From the NCBI RefSeq assembly GCF_002261475.1, contig NZ_NEVN01000004.1, positions 310,001 to 374,000 on the forward strand: DNA of 64,000 bases. The letters run 5' to 3'. Source of the stretch: Bordetella genomosp. 5. Its GTDB lineage: Bacteria > Pseudomonadota > Gammaproteobacteria > Burkholderiales > Burkholderiaceae_B. The notes beneath the pieces were generated by a model. It made no database searches. It had not been told where the DNA came from and saw only the letters and a list, made by a program, of their open reading frames with translations. The translations under genes were made by a program, and so were the position numbers. Shown in pieces: positions 49,137-58,377 of the stretch (position 1 is the stretch's first letter; each line of letters starts with the position of its first letter).

Positions 49137-50849
49137 TCAGCCGGCGTGTTCGATCACCAGCTGCACGGAGACCATGCCGTTCCAGACGTTCTGCTCCAGG
49201 CGGTAGGCCGCCTGGATCTGGGCGGGCAGGGACTGGTCGTGGCCGAACCAGATGGCGTCGAAGCGCTGCGCACCGCGCTCGAGTGAGAGCTTGAGGTGCT
49301 TTTCGCCGACCAGCCGCTGGCTGCGCACGGTGAATTCGTCGAGGAACAGCGGGGCCGCGAAACCCGCGCCCCAGACCTGTTGCTGCAGCAGGCCCGCGAC
49401 TTCGGCATTGGCATAGCCCGTCTCGAGCGACCCGTCGGTTTCGATGAGGGGCTCGAACTGGTCGCGTCCGGTGAGTTCGCGCACGGCGGCCTCGAAGGCC
49501 GGCGCGAACTGCGCGAAACCGTCGCGTCCGAGCGTGAGGCCGGCCGCCATGGCGTGGCCGCCGAACTTGCGGATGAGCCCGGGGTGGCGCTTGGACACGA
49601 GGTCGAGCACGTCGCGCAGGTGCACGTCCGGAATCGAGCGGCCCGAGCCGCGGATTTCGTCGTCGCCGGCGGGCGCGAAGGCCAGCGTGGGCCGCCAGAA
49701 TTTTTCTTTCAGGCGCGAGGCCACCAGTCCCACCACGCCCTGGTGCCAGCCCGGATCGTAGACGCAGACGGTGGCGCCGGCCGTGGCCTGGGGCGCTTCC
49801 ATCGCCGCCATGGCCTGCTCGCGCATCTCGGCCTCGATCGTGCGGCGCTCGCGGTTGATGTTGTCGAGCTCGCGCGCCATGTTGAGCGCCTGGGCCTCAT
49901 CGTCGGTGGTGAGGCAGGCGATGCCCAGGCTCATGTCGGCCAAGCGGCCGGCGGCGTTGATGCGCGGGCCGAGTGCGAAGCCCAGGTCGAAGCTGTTGGC
50001 ATTGCGCGGCTCGCGGCCGGCCACGGCAAACAGCGCCCGCAGACCCGGCTGCATGCGGCCCGAGCGCATGCGCGCGAGGCCCTGCGTGACGAGCAGGCGG
50101 TTATTGGCGTCCAGCCGCACCACGTCGGCGACCGTGCCGAGCGCCACCAGATCGGCCAGCGCATCGAGGCGGGGCCCGCCGTCGGCGGCGTATACCCCAC
50201 GGCGGCGCAGCTCGGCGCGCAGCGCCAGCATCATGTAGAAGATCACGCCCACACCGGCGAGGTTCTTCGACGGGAAGCCGCAGCCCGGCTGATTGGGATT
50301 GACGATGGCCAGCGCCGCCGGCAGCGTGTCGCCCGGCAGGTGATGGTCGGTCACGACCACGCCGATGCCGGCGGCATTCGCCGCGTCCACGCCCTCGACG
50401 CTGGCGATGCCGTTGTCCACCGTGATGATGATGTCGGGCTTGCCGTTGCGATGACGGCAGGCGAGTTCGATGACGGCGGGCGAGAGGCCATAGCCGGTCT
50501 CGAAGCGATTGGGCACCAGGAAATCGACATCGGCGCCCATGGCCGACAGCGCGCGCAGGCCGACCGCGCAGGCCGTGGCCCCGTCGCAGTCGTAGTCGGC
50601 CACGATCAACAGGCGCTTGTTGGCCTGGATCGCGTCGGCCAGCACGGACGCCGCGTGAGCGGAGTGCGTGAGGTGGGCCGGCGGCAGCAGCGCGGGCCAA
50701 TTGAGACGGGTCTGGTCCGGGTGCGTGACGCCGCGGGCGGCCCACAGGCGCGCCAGCAAAGGATGGATGCCGGCGGCTTCGAGCGTTTGGCAGGCGTCGA
50801 AGGCGGCGGAGCGGACGGTTAGACGGGGTGTGACCACCAGGCGTTCCAT
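49137..50849 (-). CDS. recJ: RecJ, single-strand 5'-3' exonuclease
   Basis: DHH-family nuclease used in RecF-pathway recombination and mismatch repair. Motif I is [19 protein letters not shown], motif III is the DHH in [12 protein letters not shown] and a later motif is [16 protein letters not shown]. The C-terminal DHHA1 domain has [14 protein letters not shown]. The ATG at 50849 ([12 protein letters not shown]) is chosen over one at 50873; either way it overlaps the upstream gene slightly. 570 residues, normal. Confidence 0.95.
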   Translation of the reverse strand: MERLVVTPRLTVRSAAFDACQTLEAAGIHPLLARLWAARGVTHPDQTRLNWPALLPPAHLTHSAHAASVLADAIQANKRLLIVADYDCDGATACAVGLRALSAMGADVDFLVPNRFETGYGLSPAVIELACRHRNGKPDIIITVDNGIASVEGVDAANAAGIGVVVTDHHLPGDTLPAALAIVNPNQPGCGFPSKNLAGVGVIFYMMLALRAELRRRGVYAADGGPRLDALADLVALGTVADVVRLDANNRLLVTQGLARMRSGRMQPGLRALFAVAGREPRNANSFDLGFALGPRINAAGRLADMSLGIACLTTDDEAQALNMARELDNINRERRTIEAEMREQAMAAMEAPQATAGATVCVYDPGWHQGVVGLVASRLKEKFWRPTLAFAPAGDDEIRGSGRSIPDVHLRDVLDLVSKRHPGLIRKFGGHAMAAGLTLGRDGFAQFAPAFEAAVRELTGRDQFEPLIETDGSLETGYANAEVAGLLQQQVWGAGFAAPLFLDEFTVRSQRLVGEKHLKLSLERGAQRFDAIWFGHDQSLPAQIQAAYRLEQNVWNGMVSVQLVIEHAG

Positions 50850-51760
50850 TTGTGCTTGGGCGCGGGCAGCCATTTGGCCAGGCCCGAGCGCGGTTTGAGG
50901 GTGAGGCGGGCGCGGCGGTCGGCGCCCAGCAGCAGCAAGGTCAGCGGCTGGCGCGGCGCGTGACGCGCGTCGGCCAGCGGCGCGAGATGCTCGGCATCCA
51001 GGCGGGCCAGCGCCTCGAGCCAGCGGCCCCAGTCGCCTTCGCGATGCGAGCGCTCGAGCTCGGACAGGACCTGGGCCGGTTCGCCGGGCGTGAGCGTCCA
51101 GGGCAGGGCGCCGCCATAAAGCCAGAGACCATTGATGGGGGCGACGCCGCGCGCGGCGCGAGCCTCATTGACGGGCTGCTCGTGCCAGGCCATCTGAATA
51201 TCGTTGAGCAGACGCCGCCACGGCCGCGTGGCGGCGTCGTGCTGCCACCAGGCGTCGAGCCGCTGGCCGGCCACGGCCGCGGGACTGGCGCTCCGCGGCG
51301 CGAGGCCGTCGGGCAGCCGCACGCGCCATCGGCCGGGGGCGAGACGCTCCACGCCAAAGCCCTGTTCGCCGAACAGGGGCGCGGCCAGCGCGTAGAGCGC
51401 GGCGTCTTCGTCCGCCCGCAGATCGAGTTGATCGGGCGGCATCAGCGTGGCCTGGTCGGTGCCGAGCGCAAGGTGGACCAGCTCGGCAAGCCAGACGGGC
51501 TCGCCGGGCCTGGCCTCGGGGGCGCGCAGCGGCCCGAGGCCGGCGCCGAGCGCCTGATCCGGGCCGGGCGCGAACCCGGCCTGGCCGAGCTGCCACGCCT
51601 CGAACGGCGTGCAGCCCTGGGCGCGCACATCGAACGATTCGGACTCGGCACGGCCGGCCTGCAACCAGGCATGCAGTACCGGCGCGCGTTGCGGCAGGTG
51701 CCGGGCGAGTTCGCCGGCCACGGAGAGGTCGGGCAGGGCGCCCGGGATCACGATCAGCAT
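50819..51760 (-). CDS. Conserved hypothetical protein, RpfE-like
   Basis: 313 residues beginning MLIVIPGALPDLSVAGELAR. It resembles the RpfE/COG4255 group by its N-terminal IPGALP motif and the middle block LLNDIQMAWHEQPVNEARAA and APINGLWLYGGALPWTL. Those central segments are typical of proteins distantly related to phosphoglycerate mutase. Biochemical function is unknown. It overlaps recJ by 31 bases, and in Xanthomonas rpfE also neighbours recJ, which supports the call. First gene of the leftward operon. Confidence 0.75.
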   Translation of the reverse strand: MLIVIPGALPDLSVAGELARHLPQRAPVLHAWLQAGRAESESFDVRAQGCTPFEAWQLGQAGFAPGPDQALGAGLGPLRAPEARPGEPVWLAELVHLALGTDQATLMPPDQLDLRADEDAALYALAAPLFGEQGFGVERLAPGRWRVRLPDGLAPRSASPAAVAGQRLDAWWQHDAATRPWRRLLNDIQMAWHEQPVNEARAARGVAPINGLWLYGGALPWTLTPGEPAQVLSELERSHREGDWGRWLEALARLDAEHLAPLADARHAPRQPLTLLLLGADRRARLTLKPRSGLAKWLPAPKHKWNAWWSHPV

Positions 51761-51893
51761 GGCGGCATTGTAGTGCCGCCGCCGGACCGGGCGCCGGGCG
51801 GAACAAATCGGCCCCGCCGCGCTCTGATGGAACAGGTAGCGACGGGTGCCGGGGCGGCACGCCGGGCGACTGCCGTTAATGCCATAATGCGCT

Positions 51894-53174
51894 GTGCTGA
51901 AAATACCTTACGAACTCTGGATTGGCGCCCGCTACGCGGGCATGGCGCGCCTCGGTCGGCGCAGCGGTCGCCGTGACCGCTTCATTTCCTTTATTGCCGC
52001 CACGTCGATGGCCGGGATCGGGCTGGGCGTTGCCGCCCTGATCGTGGTCCTGTCGGTGATGAACGGCTTCCAGAAGGAAGTGCGCGACCGCATGCTCTCG
52101 GTGCTGCCCCACATCGAACTCTACGTCCCGGGGGCCTTGCCCGACCGGGTGCTGGCGCAATGGGACCAGTTCGGCTCCGCGGCCAAACAGAATCCCGAGG
52201 TCCGGGGCGAGGCGCCCTTCGTCGCCGCCCAGGGCATGCTCGTGCGCGGCCAGGCGCTGCGCGGCGTGCAGGTGCGGGGTATCGATCCCGAGCGCGAGGG
52301 CAACGTCTCCGATCTGCCCAAGCAGATGGTGACCGGCAAAATCACCGACCTGAAGCCGGGCGGCTTCGGCGCCGTGCTCGGCAGCGACCTCGCCACCGAC
52401 ATGGGCGTGAAGGTGGGCGACACCGTGATGATGCTCGCGCCGCAGGGGTCCATCAGCCCCGCCGGCTTCGCGCCGCGCATGCGCCAGTTCACGGTGGTGG
52501 GCATTTTCTCGTCCGGCCATTATGAGTACGACTCGTCGCTCGTGTTCGTGGACGACGACGACGCCGCCCGCGTGTTCCGCGACAGCGGCACCGCCGGCGT
52601 GCGTCTGCGCATCGCCGACATGCAGCGCGCACCGCAGGTGGCCACCGAGCTGGCCAAGGTGCTGCCGCCCTACGTGATGGCATCGGATTGGTCGCGCAAC
52701 AACCGCACCTGGTTCGCGGCCGTGCAAACCGAAAAGCGCATGATGTTCCTGATCCTCGCGCTGATCGTGGCGGTGGCGGCGTTCAACCTGCTGTCGTCGC
52801 TCGTCATGGCCGTCAAAGACAAGCAGTCCGACATCGCGATCCTGCGCACCCTGGGCGCCGGCCCGGGAGAAGTCGCGCGGATATTCCTCGTGCAGGGCGC
52901 CCTGATCGGCGTGGTGGGCACCATCGCGGGCGTGGCCGGCGGCATGCTGATCGCGTACAACGTCGACGTGATCGTGCCTTTCATCGAAGGCCTGTTCGGC
53001 GTGCATTTCCTGCCGCGCGAGATCTATTTCATCAGCGCGCTGCCCTCAGATCCGCAAGTCAACGACATCGCCATCATCGGCGTGACCTCGCTGGTGCTGT
53101 CGCTGCTGGCCACCCTTTACCCCAGCTGGCGCGCGTCGCGCCTGCAACCGGCACAGGTGCTGCGCCATGACTGA
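51894..53174 (+). CDS. lolC: Lipoprotein-releasing ABC transporter permease LolC/LolE
   Basis: Inner-membrane permease of the LolCDE complex that extracts outer-membrane lipoproteins and passes them to LolA. 426 residues with the family layout. It has an N-terminal helix (FISFIAATSMAGIGLGVAAL), a large periplasmic domain and three C-terminal helices (LILALIVAVAAFNLLSSLVM, GVVGTIAGVAGGMLIAYN, IIGVTSLVLSLLATLYP). DKQSDIAILRTLGAGPGEV is the LolD-contacting loop. The GTG start and a CATAAT at 51883 set the 5' end. lolD overlaps by 8 bases. Confidence 0.94.
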   Translation: MLKIPYELWIGARYAGMARLGRRSGRRDRFISFIAATSMAGIGLGVAALIVVLSVMNGFQKEVRDRMLSVLPHIELYVPGALPDRVLAQWDQFGSAAKQNPEVRGEAPFVAAQGMLVRGQALRGVQVRGIDPEREGNVSDLPKQMVTGKITDLKPGGFGAVLGSDLATDMGVKVGDTVMMLAPQGSISPAGFAPRMRQFTVVGIFSSGHYEYDSSLVFVDDDDAARVFRDSGTAGVRLRIADMQRAPQVATELAKVLPPYVMASDWSRNNRTWFAAVQTEKRMMFLILALIVAVAAFNLLSSLVMAVKDKQSDIAILRTLGAGPGEVARIFLVQGALIGVVGTIAGVAGGMLIAYNVDVIVPFIEGLFGVHFLPREIYFISALPSDPQVNDIAIIGVTSLVLSLLATLYPSWRASRLQPAQVLRHD

Positions 53175-53871
53175 TACTTCCCGCGAACTGACGCCGCCGC
53201 CGGCGCTGCTGGCCGAGCACCTGACCAAGGTCTACGACGAAGGCCCCGAGCGCATCCTGGTGCTCGACGATGTGTCGCTCGCCGTCGAGCGTGGCGAGAT
53301 GGTGGCCATCGTCGGCGCCTCCGGCTCCGGCAAGAGCACGCTGCTGCACATCCTGGGCCTGCTCGACGTGCCGTCCGAAGGTACGGTGCATGTCGACGGC
53401 GTGGATTCCCATGGTCTGTCGGAGGCGCGCAAGAGCGCGCTGCGCAACCGCAGCCTCGGCTTTGTCTATCAGTTCCACCATCTGCTGCCGGAGTTCTCGG
53501 CGCTGGATAACGTCGCGATGCCGCTGATCGTGCGCCGGGTCGATCGCGAGACGGCGCGCAAAGAGGCGCGCGAGGTCATCAAGCTGGTCGGTCTGGCGGC
53601 GCGCGAGGGGCATTTCCCCGGGCAGTTGTCGGGCGGCGAGCGGCAGCGCGTGGCCCTGGCGCGCGCGCTCGTGACGCGGCCGGCCTGCGTGCTGGCCGAC
53701 GAGCCCACCGGCAACCTCGATCGCCACACCGCGCAGGCCATGTTCGAGCTGCTCACCCGCGTCAACCAGGAATCGGGTACGGCCTTTGCTATCGTGACCC
53801 ATGACCCGGAGCTGGCGGCGCGTGCCGATCGCCAGCTGCACATGGAAAACGGGCGCCTGCTGGCCGGTTGA
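53167..53871 (+). CDS. lolD: Lipoprotein-releasing ABC transporter ATPase LolD
   Basis: ATPase of LolCDE, 234 residues. Walker A GASGSGKST, Q-loop region YQFHHLLPEFSALDNVAMPL (the LolD-specific motif), signature LSGGERQRVALARAL and Walker B VLADEPTGNLD are all present. It overlaps lolC by 8 bases; a separate lolE is not seen, so one permease gene may form the homodimer. Confidence 0.96.
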   Translation: MTDTSRELTPPPALLAEHLTKVYDEGPERILVLDDVSLAVERGEMVAIVGASGSGKSTLLHILGLLDVPSEGTVHVDGVDSHGLSEARKSALRNRSLGFVYQFHHLLPEFSALDNVAMPLIVRRVDRETARKEAREVIKLVGLAAREGHFPGQLSGGERQRVALARALVTRPACVLADEPTGNLDRHTAQAMFELLTRVNQESGTAFAIVTHDPELAARADRQLHMENGRLLAG

Positions 53872-53903
53872 ACCGGGCAGGCGTCCTGCCAGCGGAGCCG
53901 CGC

Positions 53904-54728
53904 GTGTTCATCGATACCCATTGCCATCTCGACGCCGCCGAGTTCGATCCGGACCGGCTGGACGTCGCGCACGCCGCGCAGGATGCGGGGGTGGGCGCGA
54001 TCGTGATTCCGGCCATCGAGGCGGCCAACTTCGAGACAGTGGCCACGCTGGCCGGCCAGTTCGAAGGCGGGACCTACGCACTCGGTATCCATCCGCTGTA
54101 TGTGGCCCGGGCCCACGACGCCGACCTGGACGTGCTCCGGCGCGCCATCGAGGCGGCCTTGCCCGATCCGCGCTTTGTCGCGATCGGCGAGATCGGCCTG
54201 GACTTCTTCGTCAAGGACATCGCCAGCGGCGCGCCGCGCGAACGCCAGGAGCGCTTCTACGCCGCCCAGCTCGCGCTGGCCGCCGAGTACGGCCTGCCAG
54301 TGCTGCTGCATGTGCGCCGCTCGCAGGACATTCTGCTCAAGTATCTGCGCCGCCAGCGTGATCTGGTGGGCGGCATCGCCCATGCCTTCAATGGCAGCGC
54401 CCAGCAGGCGCAGGCCTTTGTCGAACACGGCTTCGCGTTGGGCATGGGTGGCGCGATGACGTTCGAGCGCGCGCTGCAGATCCGCCGGCACGCGACGGAC
54501 ATCCCGCTCGAGCATCTCGTGCTCGAAACCGATTCGCCCGATATCCCGCCCGCCTGGCTGCACGAGCCGGATCGCCGCAACACGCCCGCGCATCTGCCGC
54601 GCATCGGCGCGGTGCTGGCCGAACTGCGTGGCGCCGATGTGGCCGAGATCGAGGCGGGCACGACCGCGGCCGCGCGCCGCGTGCTGCCCCGGCTGGACGC
54701 CTGGCTGGCCGGGCGCGACGCGCACTGA
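53904..54728 (+). CDS. tatD: TatD-family metal-dependent DNase
   Basis: Amidohydrolase-fold nuclease of 274 residues. Metal ligands: FIDTHCHLDA at the start (H-x-H), glutamate in IGEIGLDFFV, histidine in PVLLHVRRSQ, histidine in GGIAHAFNGS and aspartate in LVLETDSPDIPP. The GTG at 53904 is chosen because TatD proteins begin at this point and GGAG lies 8 bases before it. A TTG at 53868 overlapping the lolD stop is possible and would add 12 residues. Third gene of the lolC-lolD operon. Confidence 0.92.
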   Translation: MFIDTHCHLDAAEFDPDRLDVAHAAQDAGVGAIVIPAIEAANFETVATLAGQFEGGTYALGIHPLYVARAHDADLDVLRRAIEAALPDPRFVAIGEIGLDFFVKDIASGAPRERQERFYAAQLALAAEYGLPVLLHVRRSQDILLKYLRRQRDLVGGIAHAFNGSAQQAQAFVEHGFALGMGGAMTFERALQIRRHATDIPLEHLVLETDSPDIPPAWLHEPDRRNTPAHLPRIGAVLAELRGADVAEIEAGTTAAARRVLPRLDAWLAGRDAH

Positions 54729-54823
54729 CCGATGTGCATGGGGCTTCCGTCCCCGCGCGCGGACGGCGATAATCCTGCGTATTGCCGCCGCATGCCGGCC
54801 CTTGACCTCCAGGAGATGTTGTC

Positions 54824-55171
54824 ATGAAGAAGCTCAGCACCGAAGATCTGCAGGCCGCTGTTGAGATCCTGCGCCGGGTGCAGCAGCGTCTGGCGCGCGC
54901 GGGCGAGTTGCCGCTCGAGCCCACGTTGTATCAGTGCGCCAAGGGCTACAAACGGTCGCTGGCCAAGTATCTCTGGACCTGGCTCTCGGGGCTGCTCGCG
55001 CCGCAAAAGAGCCTGGCGCTCTGGCTCGACGTGCACCAGACCGGCTGGCGCCAGGGCAAGACGCCCGCGGCCGCGGTCTATGCGCGTGCCGAACATCAAT
55101 GGTTCGAATGGTTGATCGCCGAGCTCCAGCGCGAGATCGACGATCCGCACGAGCGCGCGCGCCGCGCCTGA
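54824..55171 (+). CDS. Hypothetical protein (115 aa), helical
   Basis: 115 residues, basic and helical: MKKLSTEDLQAAVEILRRVQ at the start, then KSLALWLDVHQTGWRQGKTP and a HQWFEWLIAELQREIDDPHE end. A ribosome site (CAGGAGA) lies 8 bases before the ATG. No membrane segment, cysteine motif or known domain is seen. It lies between tatD and a LysR gene without obvious partner. Confidence 0.65.
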   Translation: MKKLSTEDLQAAVEILRRVQQRLARAGELPLEPTLYQCAKGYKRSLAKYLWTWLSGLLAPQKSLALWLDVHQTGWRQGKTPAAAVYARAEHQWFEWLIAELQREIDDPHERARRA

Positions 55172-55213
55172 ACCCTTGCGGGCTGACCGGCCAGCGGGGC
55201 CTGGATTGTCGTC

Positions 55214-56125
55214 ATGAATACGCGTTTCGTCGAAGCTTTTTTGTGGTCCGCGCGGCTGGGCAGTTTCCGCGCGGCCAGTGATCGCCTGCACATCACGCAG
55301 GCCGCGGTGGCCAACCGCATCGCCTCGCTGGAAGAAGACATCGGCGCACGGCTGTTCGACCGGGACGCCAAGGAGCTGCGCCTGACCGCGGTGGGCACGC
55401 GCCTGCTCGACTACGGCGAGCGGCTGCTCGAGTTGCGCCAGCAGATCCTGTCGCTGGGCCGCAGCGCCGACGAGGTTTCGGGCCTGGTGCGTATCGGCGT
55501 GATCGAGACGGTGGTGCATACCTGGCTCATCGGTTTTCTCACGAACCTGCGCTCCACCTATCCGGGCATCGAGGTGCAGCTGACTTCGGAGACCACCCGC
55601 GCGCTGCATCGCGGCCTGCGCGAGGGCTCGCTGGATATCGCGCTGCAGACCGATGCGGTCACCGAGGCGGGCATCGTGAATGTGCCGTGCCTGCCCATGG
55701 AGATGGGGTGGGTCGGTCCGGCGGGCAGCGACGAGAGCGTTCGTGTCGAAGACCTGCTGCGCGAGCCGGTGCTGACCATGAGCCCGGGATCGCAGCCGCA
55801 CGAAGCACTGAAGGCCTTGTATCGCGACGCCGGCATCCCGTTGGGCAAGGTGCATTGCGTGAGCTCGATCGCGGCGCTCGCCAAACTGGTGCGCAGCCAT
55901 TTCGGCCGGGCGCTGGTGCCGCTGCCGCCGATCTATGAGTATGTGGGCCGCGGCGAAGTGCAGATCCTGCGCACCGATCTGCCGGTGCCGCCGCAGCGGC
56001 TGGTGGTGAGCTACCTCGAGGGCGCGGCCTCCGATGCCATCCGCCTTGTCGCCGAGCTGGCCTGCCTGGCCTCGGATCAGTTCACCACCTCGGTGAAGGC
56101 CCCGCGTTTGGGTAGCACGCAATAG
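55214..56125 (+). CDS. LysR-family transcriptional regulator
   Basis: 303 residues. The winged helix is FVEAFLWSARLGSFRAASDR, followed by LHITQAAVANRIASLEEDIG and ARLFDRDAKELRLTAVG. The effector-binding domain begins near residue 92 (LVRIGVIETVVHTWLIGFL). It lies upstream of, and in the same direction as, the gene at 56248 and the transporter at 56968. The imperfect palindrome between it and 56248 may be its operator. Confidence 0.93.
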   Translation: MNTRFVEAFLWSARLGSFRAASDRLHITQAAVANRIASLEEDIGARLFDRDAKELRLTAVGTRLLDYGERLLELRQQILSLGRSADEVSGLVRIGVIETVVHTWLIGFLTNLRSTYPGIEVQLTSETTRALHRGLREGSLDIALQTDAVTEAGIVNVPCLPMEMGWVGPAGSDESVRVEDLLREPVLTMSPGSQPHEALKALYRDAGIPLGKVHCVSSIAALAKLVRSHFGRALVPLPPIYEYVGRGEVQILRTDLPVPPQRLVVSYLEGAASDAIRLVAELACLASDQFTTSVKAPRLGSTQ

Positions 56126-56152
56126 GGCTTACCCTGAGTTCGCGCGTATAAA

Positions 56153-56174
56153 TTTTATTGCGCGCTCAACAAAA
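56153..56174 (+). promoter_or_regulatory. Imperfect palindrome before the 56248 gene
   Basis: TTTTATTG and CAACAAAA (56153-56160 with 56167-56174) pair with one mismatch around CGCGCT. It sits in the only AT-rich stretch between the LysR gene and its neighbour and is a candidate LysR site. Confidence 0.5.
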
Positions 56175-56247
56175 TAACTCGTTTGTCCGGGTCGGGGCCC
56201 CGGCGGGAAGATAACGGCTTCCGTCATCAAGGAAGGCGTTACCTGCC

Positions 56248-56904
56248 ATGAATTCCAAGTCCGAACTCTCTCCCCCGAACGGCATGCTCTTCGTCGCCAC
56301 CGACGTGGACGCCGCCGAGGAACTCGATTTCAACCGCTGGTACGACCGTGAACACGTCGAAGAGCGGGTGCGTATTCCCGGCTTCGTGTCCGGTGCGCGT
56401 TACTCGAGCGTGGAGGGCGGCCGCAAGTATCTGGGCCTGTACCGCACCGAATCGCTCGGCGCGTTTACCACCGACGCCTATCGCGCGGCCTTTGGCCAGC
56501 AGACGCCCTGGTCGGTGACCAACCTGGATCGCATGCGCAATCCGATGCGCCGCGTGTGCGCCGTCGAGGGCGCCGTGGGCTTTGGCAGCGGCGCACACAT
56601 CGTGGTGCTGCCGCTGGATGGCGCGGTGCAGGCCGAGTCCGCCGCGCGCCTGGGCGAAACGCTCGCCGGGCAGGATGGCTTCGTGCACTCGTACCTGCTG
56701 ACGCCCGACAACACGCTGAGCTCGCCGCTGCCGCGCGAGTCGACCGAGAACCGTCAGCTGCTGCCGATCTTCGTGGTGGAGGCCAGCACGGCCGTGGCCG
56801 CGCGTGCGTTGCGCGAGCAGGCCGCCAAGGCCCTCGGGGTGCCGGCCGCACAGGGTTGGCTGCTCGAACTCGGCTGGAAACTCACGACCGCCGACCTGGG
56901 CTGA
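56248..56904 (+). CDS. EthD/DUF4286-like dimeric alpha-beta-barrel protein
   Basis: 218 residues that look like two ferredoxin-like (dimeric alpha-beta barrel) units. The N-terminal unit has MLFVATDVDAAEELDFNRWY, then DREHVEERVRIPGFVSGARY, a pattern shared with DUF4286/EthD-type proteins found beside catabolic genes. The second unit starts AHIVVLPLDGAVQAESAARL and ends QGWLLELGWKL. Enzymatic activity is unknown. Preceded by AGGAAGG; it is followed by a transporter gene after 63 bases. Confidence 0.65.
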   Translation: MNSKSELSPPNGMLFVATDVDAAEELDFNRWYDREHVEERVRIPGFVSGARYSSVEGGRKYLGLYRTESLGAFTTDAYRAAFGQQTPWSVTNLDRMRNPMRRVCAVEGAVGFGSGAHIVVLPLDGAVQAESAARLGETLAGQDGFVHSYLLTPDNTLSSPLPRESTENRQLLPIFVVEASTAVAARALREQAAKALGVPAAQGWLLELGWKLTTADLG

Positions 56905-56967
56905 GCACCGAAGAACTCTCGACCGCGCCATCTGTGAGCGCGCGCGCAACATGCAAGGGACACTGCC

Positions 56968-58284
56968 ATGGCAGAACACACACTGAACGCACCGGCTGAA
57001 CACGCCGAAGGCGACAAGCACAAGATGCGTCGACTGGCGCTGGCCAGCTCGGTGGGCACCACGCTCGAATGGTATGACTTCACCGTCTACAACCTGATGG
57101 CCGCGCTGGTCTTCAACGCGATCTTCTTCCCGTCGTTCGATCCGCTCACGGGAACCATCCTGGCCTTCTCGACCTACGCGGTGGGCTATATCTCGCGGCC
57201 GCTGGGCGGTTTCGTGTTCGGTCACCTGGGCGACCGTCTTGGCCGCAAGTTCGTGCTGGTGGCCACGCTCGTCATCATGGGCGTGTCGACCGGCCTGATG
57301 GGCCTGCTGCCCACTTACGCCACCTGGGGCCTGTGGGCGCCGGTGGCGCTGGTGGCGCTGCGTTTCGTGCAGGGCGTCGCGCTGGGTGGTGAATGGGCCG
57401 GCGCGGTGCTGCTGTCGATGGAGCATGGCAAGCCGAATCAACGTGGCCGCAACGCCTCGTTCACCCAGGTGGGTCCGTCGTGCGGCACGCTGATCGGCAC
57501 CGGTTTCATCGCCGTGATCTCGGCCCTGCTGTCGCCGGAAGAGTTCCAGGCCTGGGGCTGGCGCATTCCGTTCATCTCGAGCGTGGCGCTGGTGCTGTTC
57601 GGCCTGTGGCTGCGCCGCGGCGTGGAAGAAACGCCGGTGTTCCGCGAGATGGAAGAGAAGCGCGAGACCGCCAAGACGCCGATCAAGGAGGTGCTGGTCA
57701 CGTACTGGCGCCAGCTGCTGATCGCGGGTGGCTCGCGCATCGGCAGCGACGTGCTGTACGCACTGGTCGTGGTGTTCACGCTGACCTACGTGACGACGGT
57801 GCTGAACCTGTCGCGTCCGCTGGCCCTGACGGCCACGATGATCGGCGCGGGCGTCAATGCCGTGACCGTGCCGCTCTTCGGTGCGCTGTCCGACAAGATC
57901 GGCCGTCGTCCGGTGTACCTGGCCGGTGCCGTGCTGGGCATGGCCTGGGCGTTCGTGTTCTTCTTCCTGATGGACCAGGCCAGCCCGTTTCTGATCTGCA
58001 TCGCCGTGGTCGGCGGGCTGCTGATCCACGCCATGATGTACGGCCCGCAAGCCGCGTTCGTGACCGAGCAGTTCCCGGGACGCGTGCGCTATGCCGGTTC
58101 GTCGCTGGCTTACACGCTCGCCGGTATCGTCGGCGGCGGCTTTGCTCCGCTGATCATCGCGAGCCTGTTCAAGTCGTGGGGATCGACCCTGGCCGTGTCG
58201 CTGTACGTCGTGTTCGCGCTGGCGCTGACCGCCGTGTCGCTGCTCGCGGCGCGCGAGACCGCCAAGCGGCCGCTGCAGCAGTAA
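56968..58284 (+). CDS. MHS-family major facilitator transporter
   Basis: Proton symporter of 438 residues and 12 helices in the metabolite:H+ symporter family (ProP, ShiA, KgtP relatives). It has the family N-terminal motif SSVGTTLEWYDFTVYNLMAA, the loop GHLGDRLGRKFVLV, the GGEWAGAVLLSMEH helix-5 motif and the mirrored loop GALSDKIGRRPVYL. Substrate is probably a small carboxylate, inferred from family. Likely co-transcribed with 56248 and controlled by the LysR gene upstream. Confidence 0.92.
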   Translation: MAEHTLNAPAEHAEGDKHKMRRLALASSVGTTLEWYDFTVYNLMAALVFNAIFFPSFDPLTGTILAFSTYAVGYISRPLGGFVFGHLGDRLGRKFVLVATLVIMGVSTGLMGLLPTYATWGLWAPVALVALRFVQGVALGGEWAGAVLLSMEHGKPNQRGRNASFTQVGPSCGTLIGTGFIAVISALLSPEEFQAWGWRIPFISSVALVLFGLWLRRGVEETPVFREMEEKRETAKTPIKEVLVTYWRQLLIAGGSRIGSDVLYALVVVFTLTYVTTVLNLSRPLALTATMIGAGVNAVTVPLFGALSDKIGRRPVYLAGAVLGMAWAFVFFFLMDQASPFLICIAVVGGLLIHAMMYGPQAAFVTEQFPGRVRYAGSSLAYTLAGIVGGGFAPLIIASLFKSWGSTLAVSLYVVFALALTAVSLLAARETAKRPLQQ

Positions 58285-58301
58285 GGCAGCAGGTCGGCAT
58301 G

Positions 58302-58335
58302 AACGCCCGCCGGATCGAGAGGTCCGGCGGGCGTT
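58302..58335. terminator. 12-bp hairpin between convergent transporter and acyl-CoA dehydrogenase genes
   Basis: AACGCCCGCCGG / CCGGCGGGCGTT (58302-58313 with 58324-58335), perfect stem on a 10-base loop. The T tract is weak (GTTGTCC), but its place between convergent genes suggests transcription ends here. Confidence 0.6.
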
Positions 58336-58377
58336 GTCCATTCTGAGTCGTGTGGGACTCGATCTCCGGCAGGCCGA

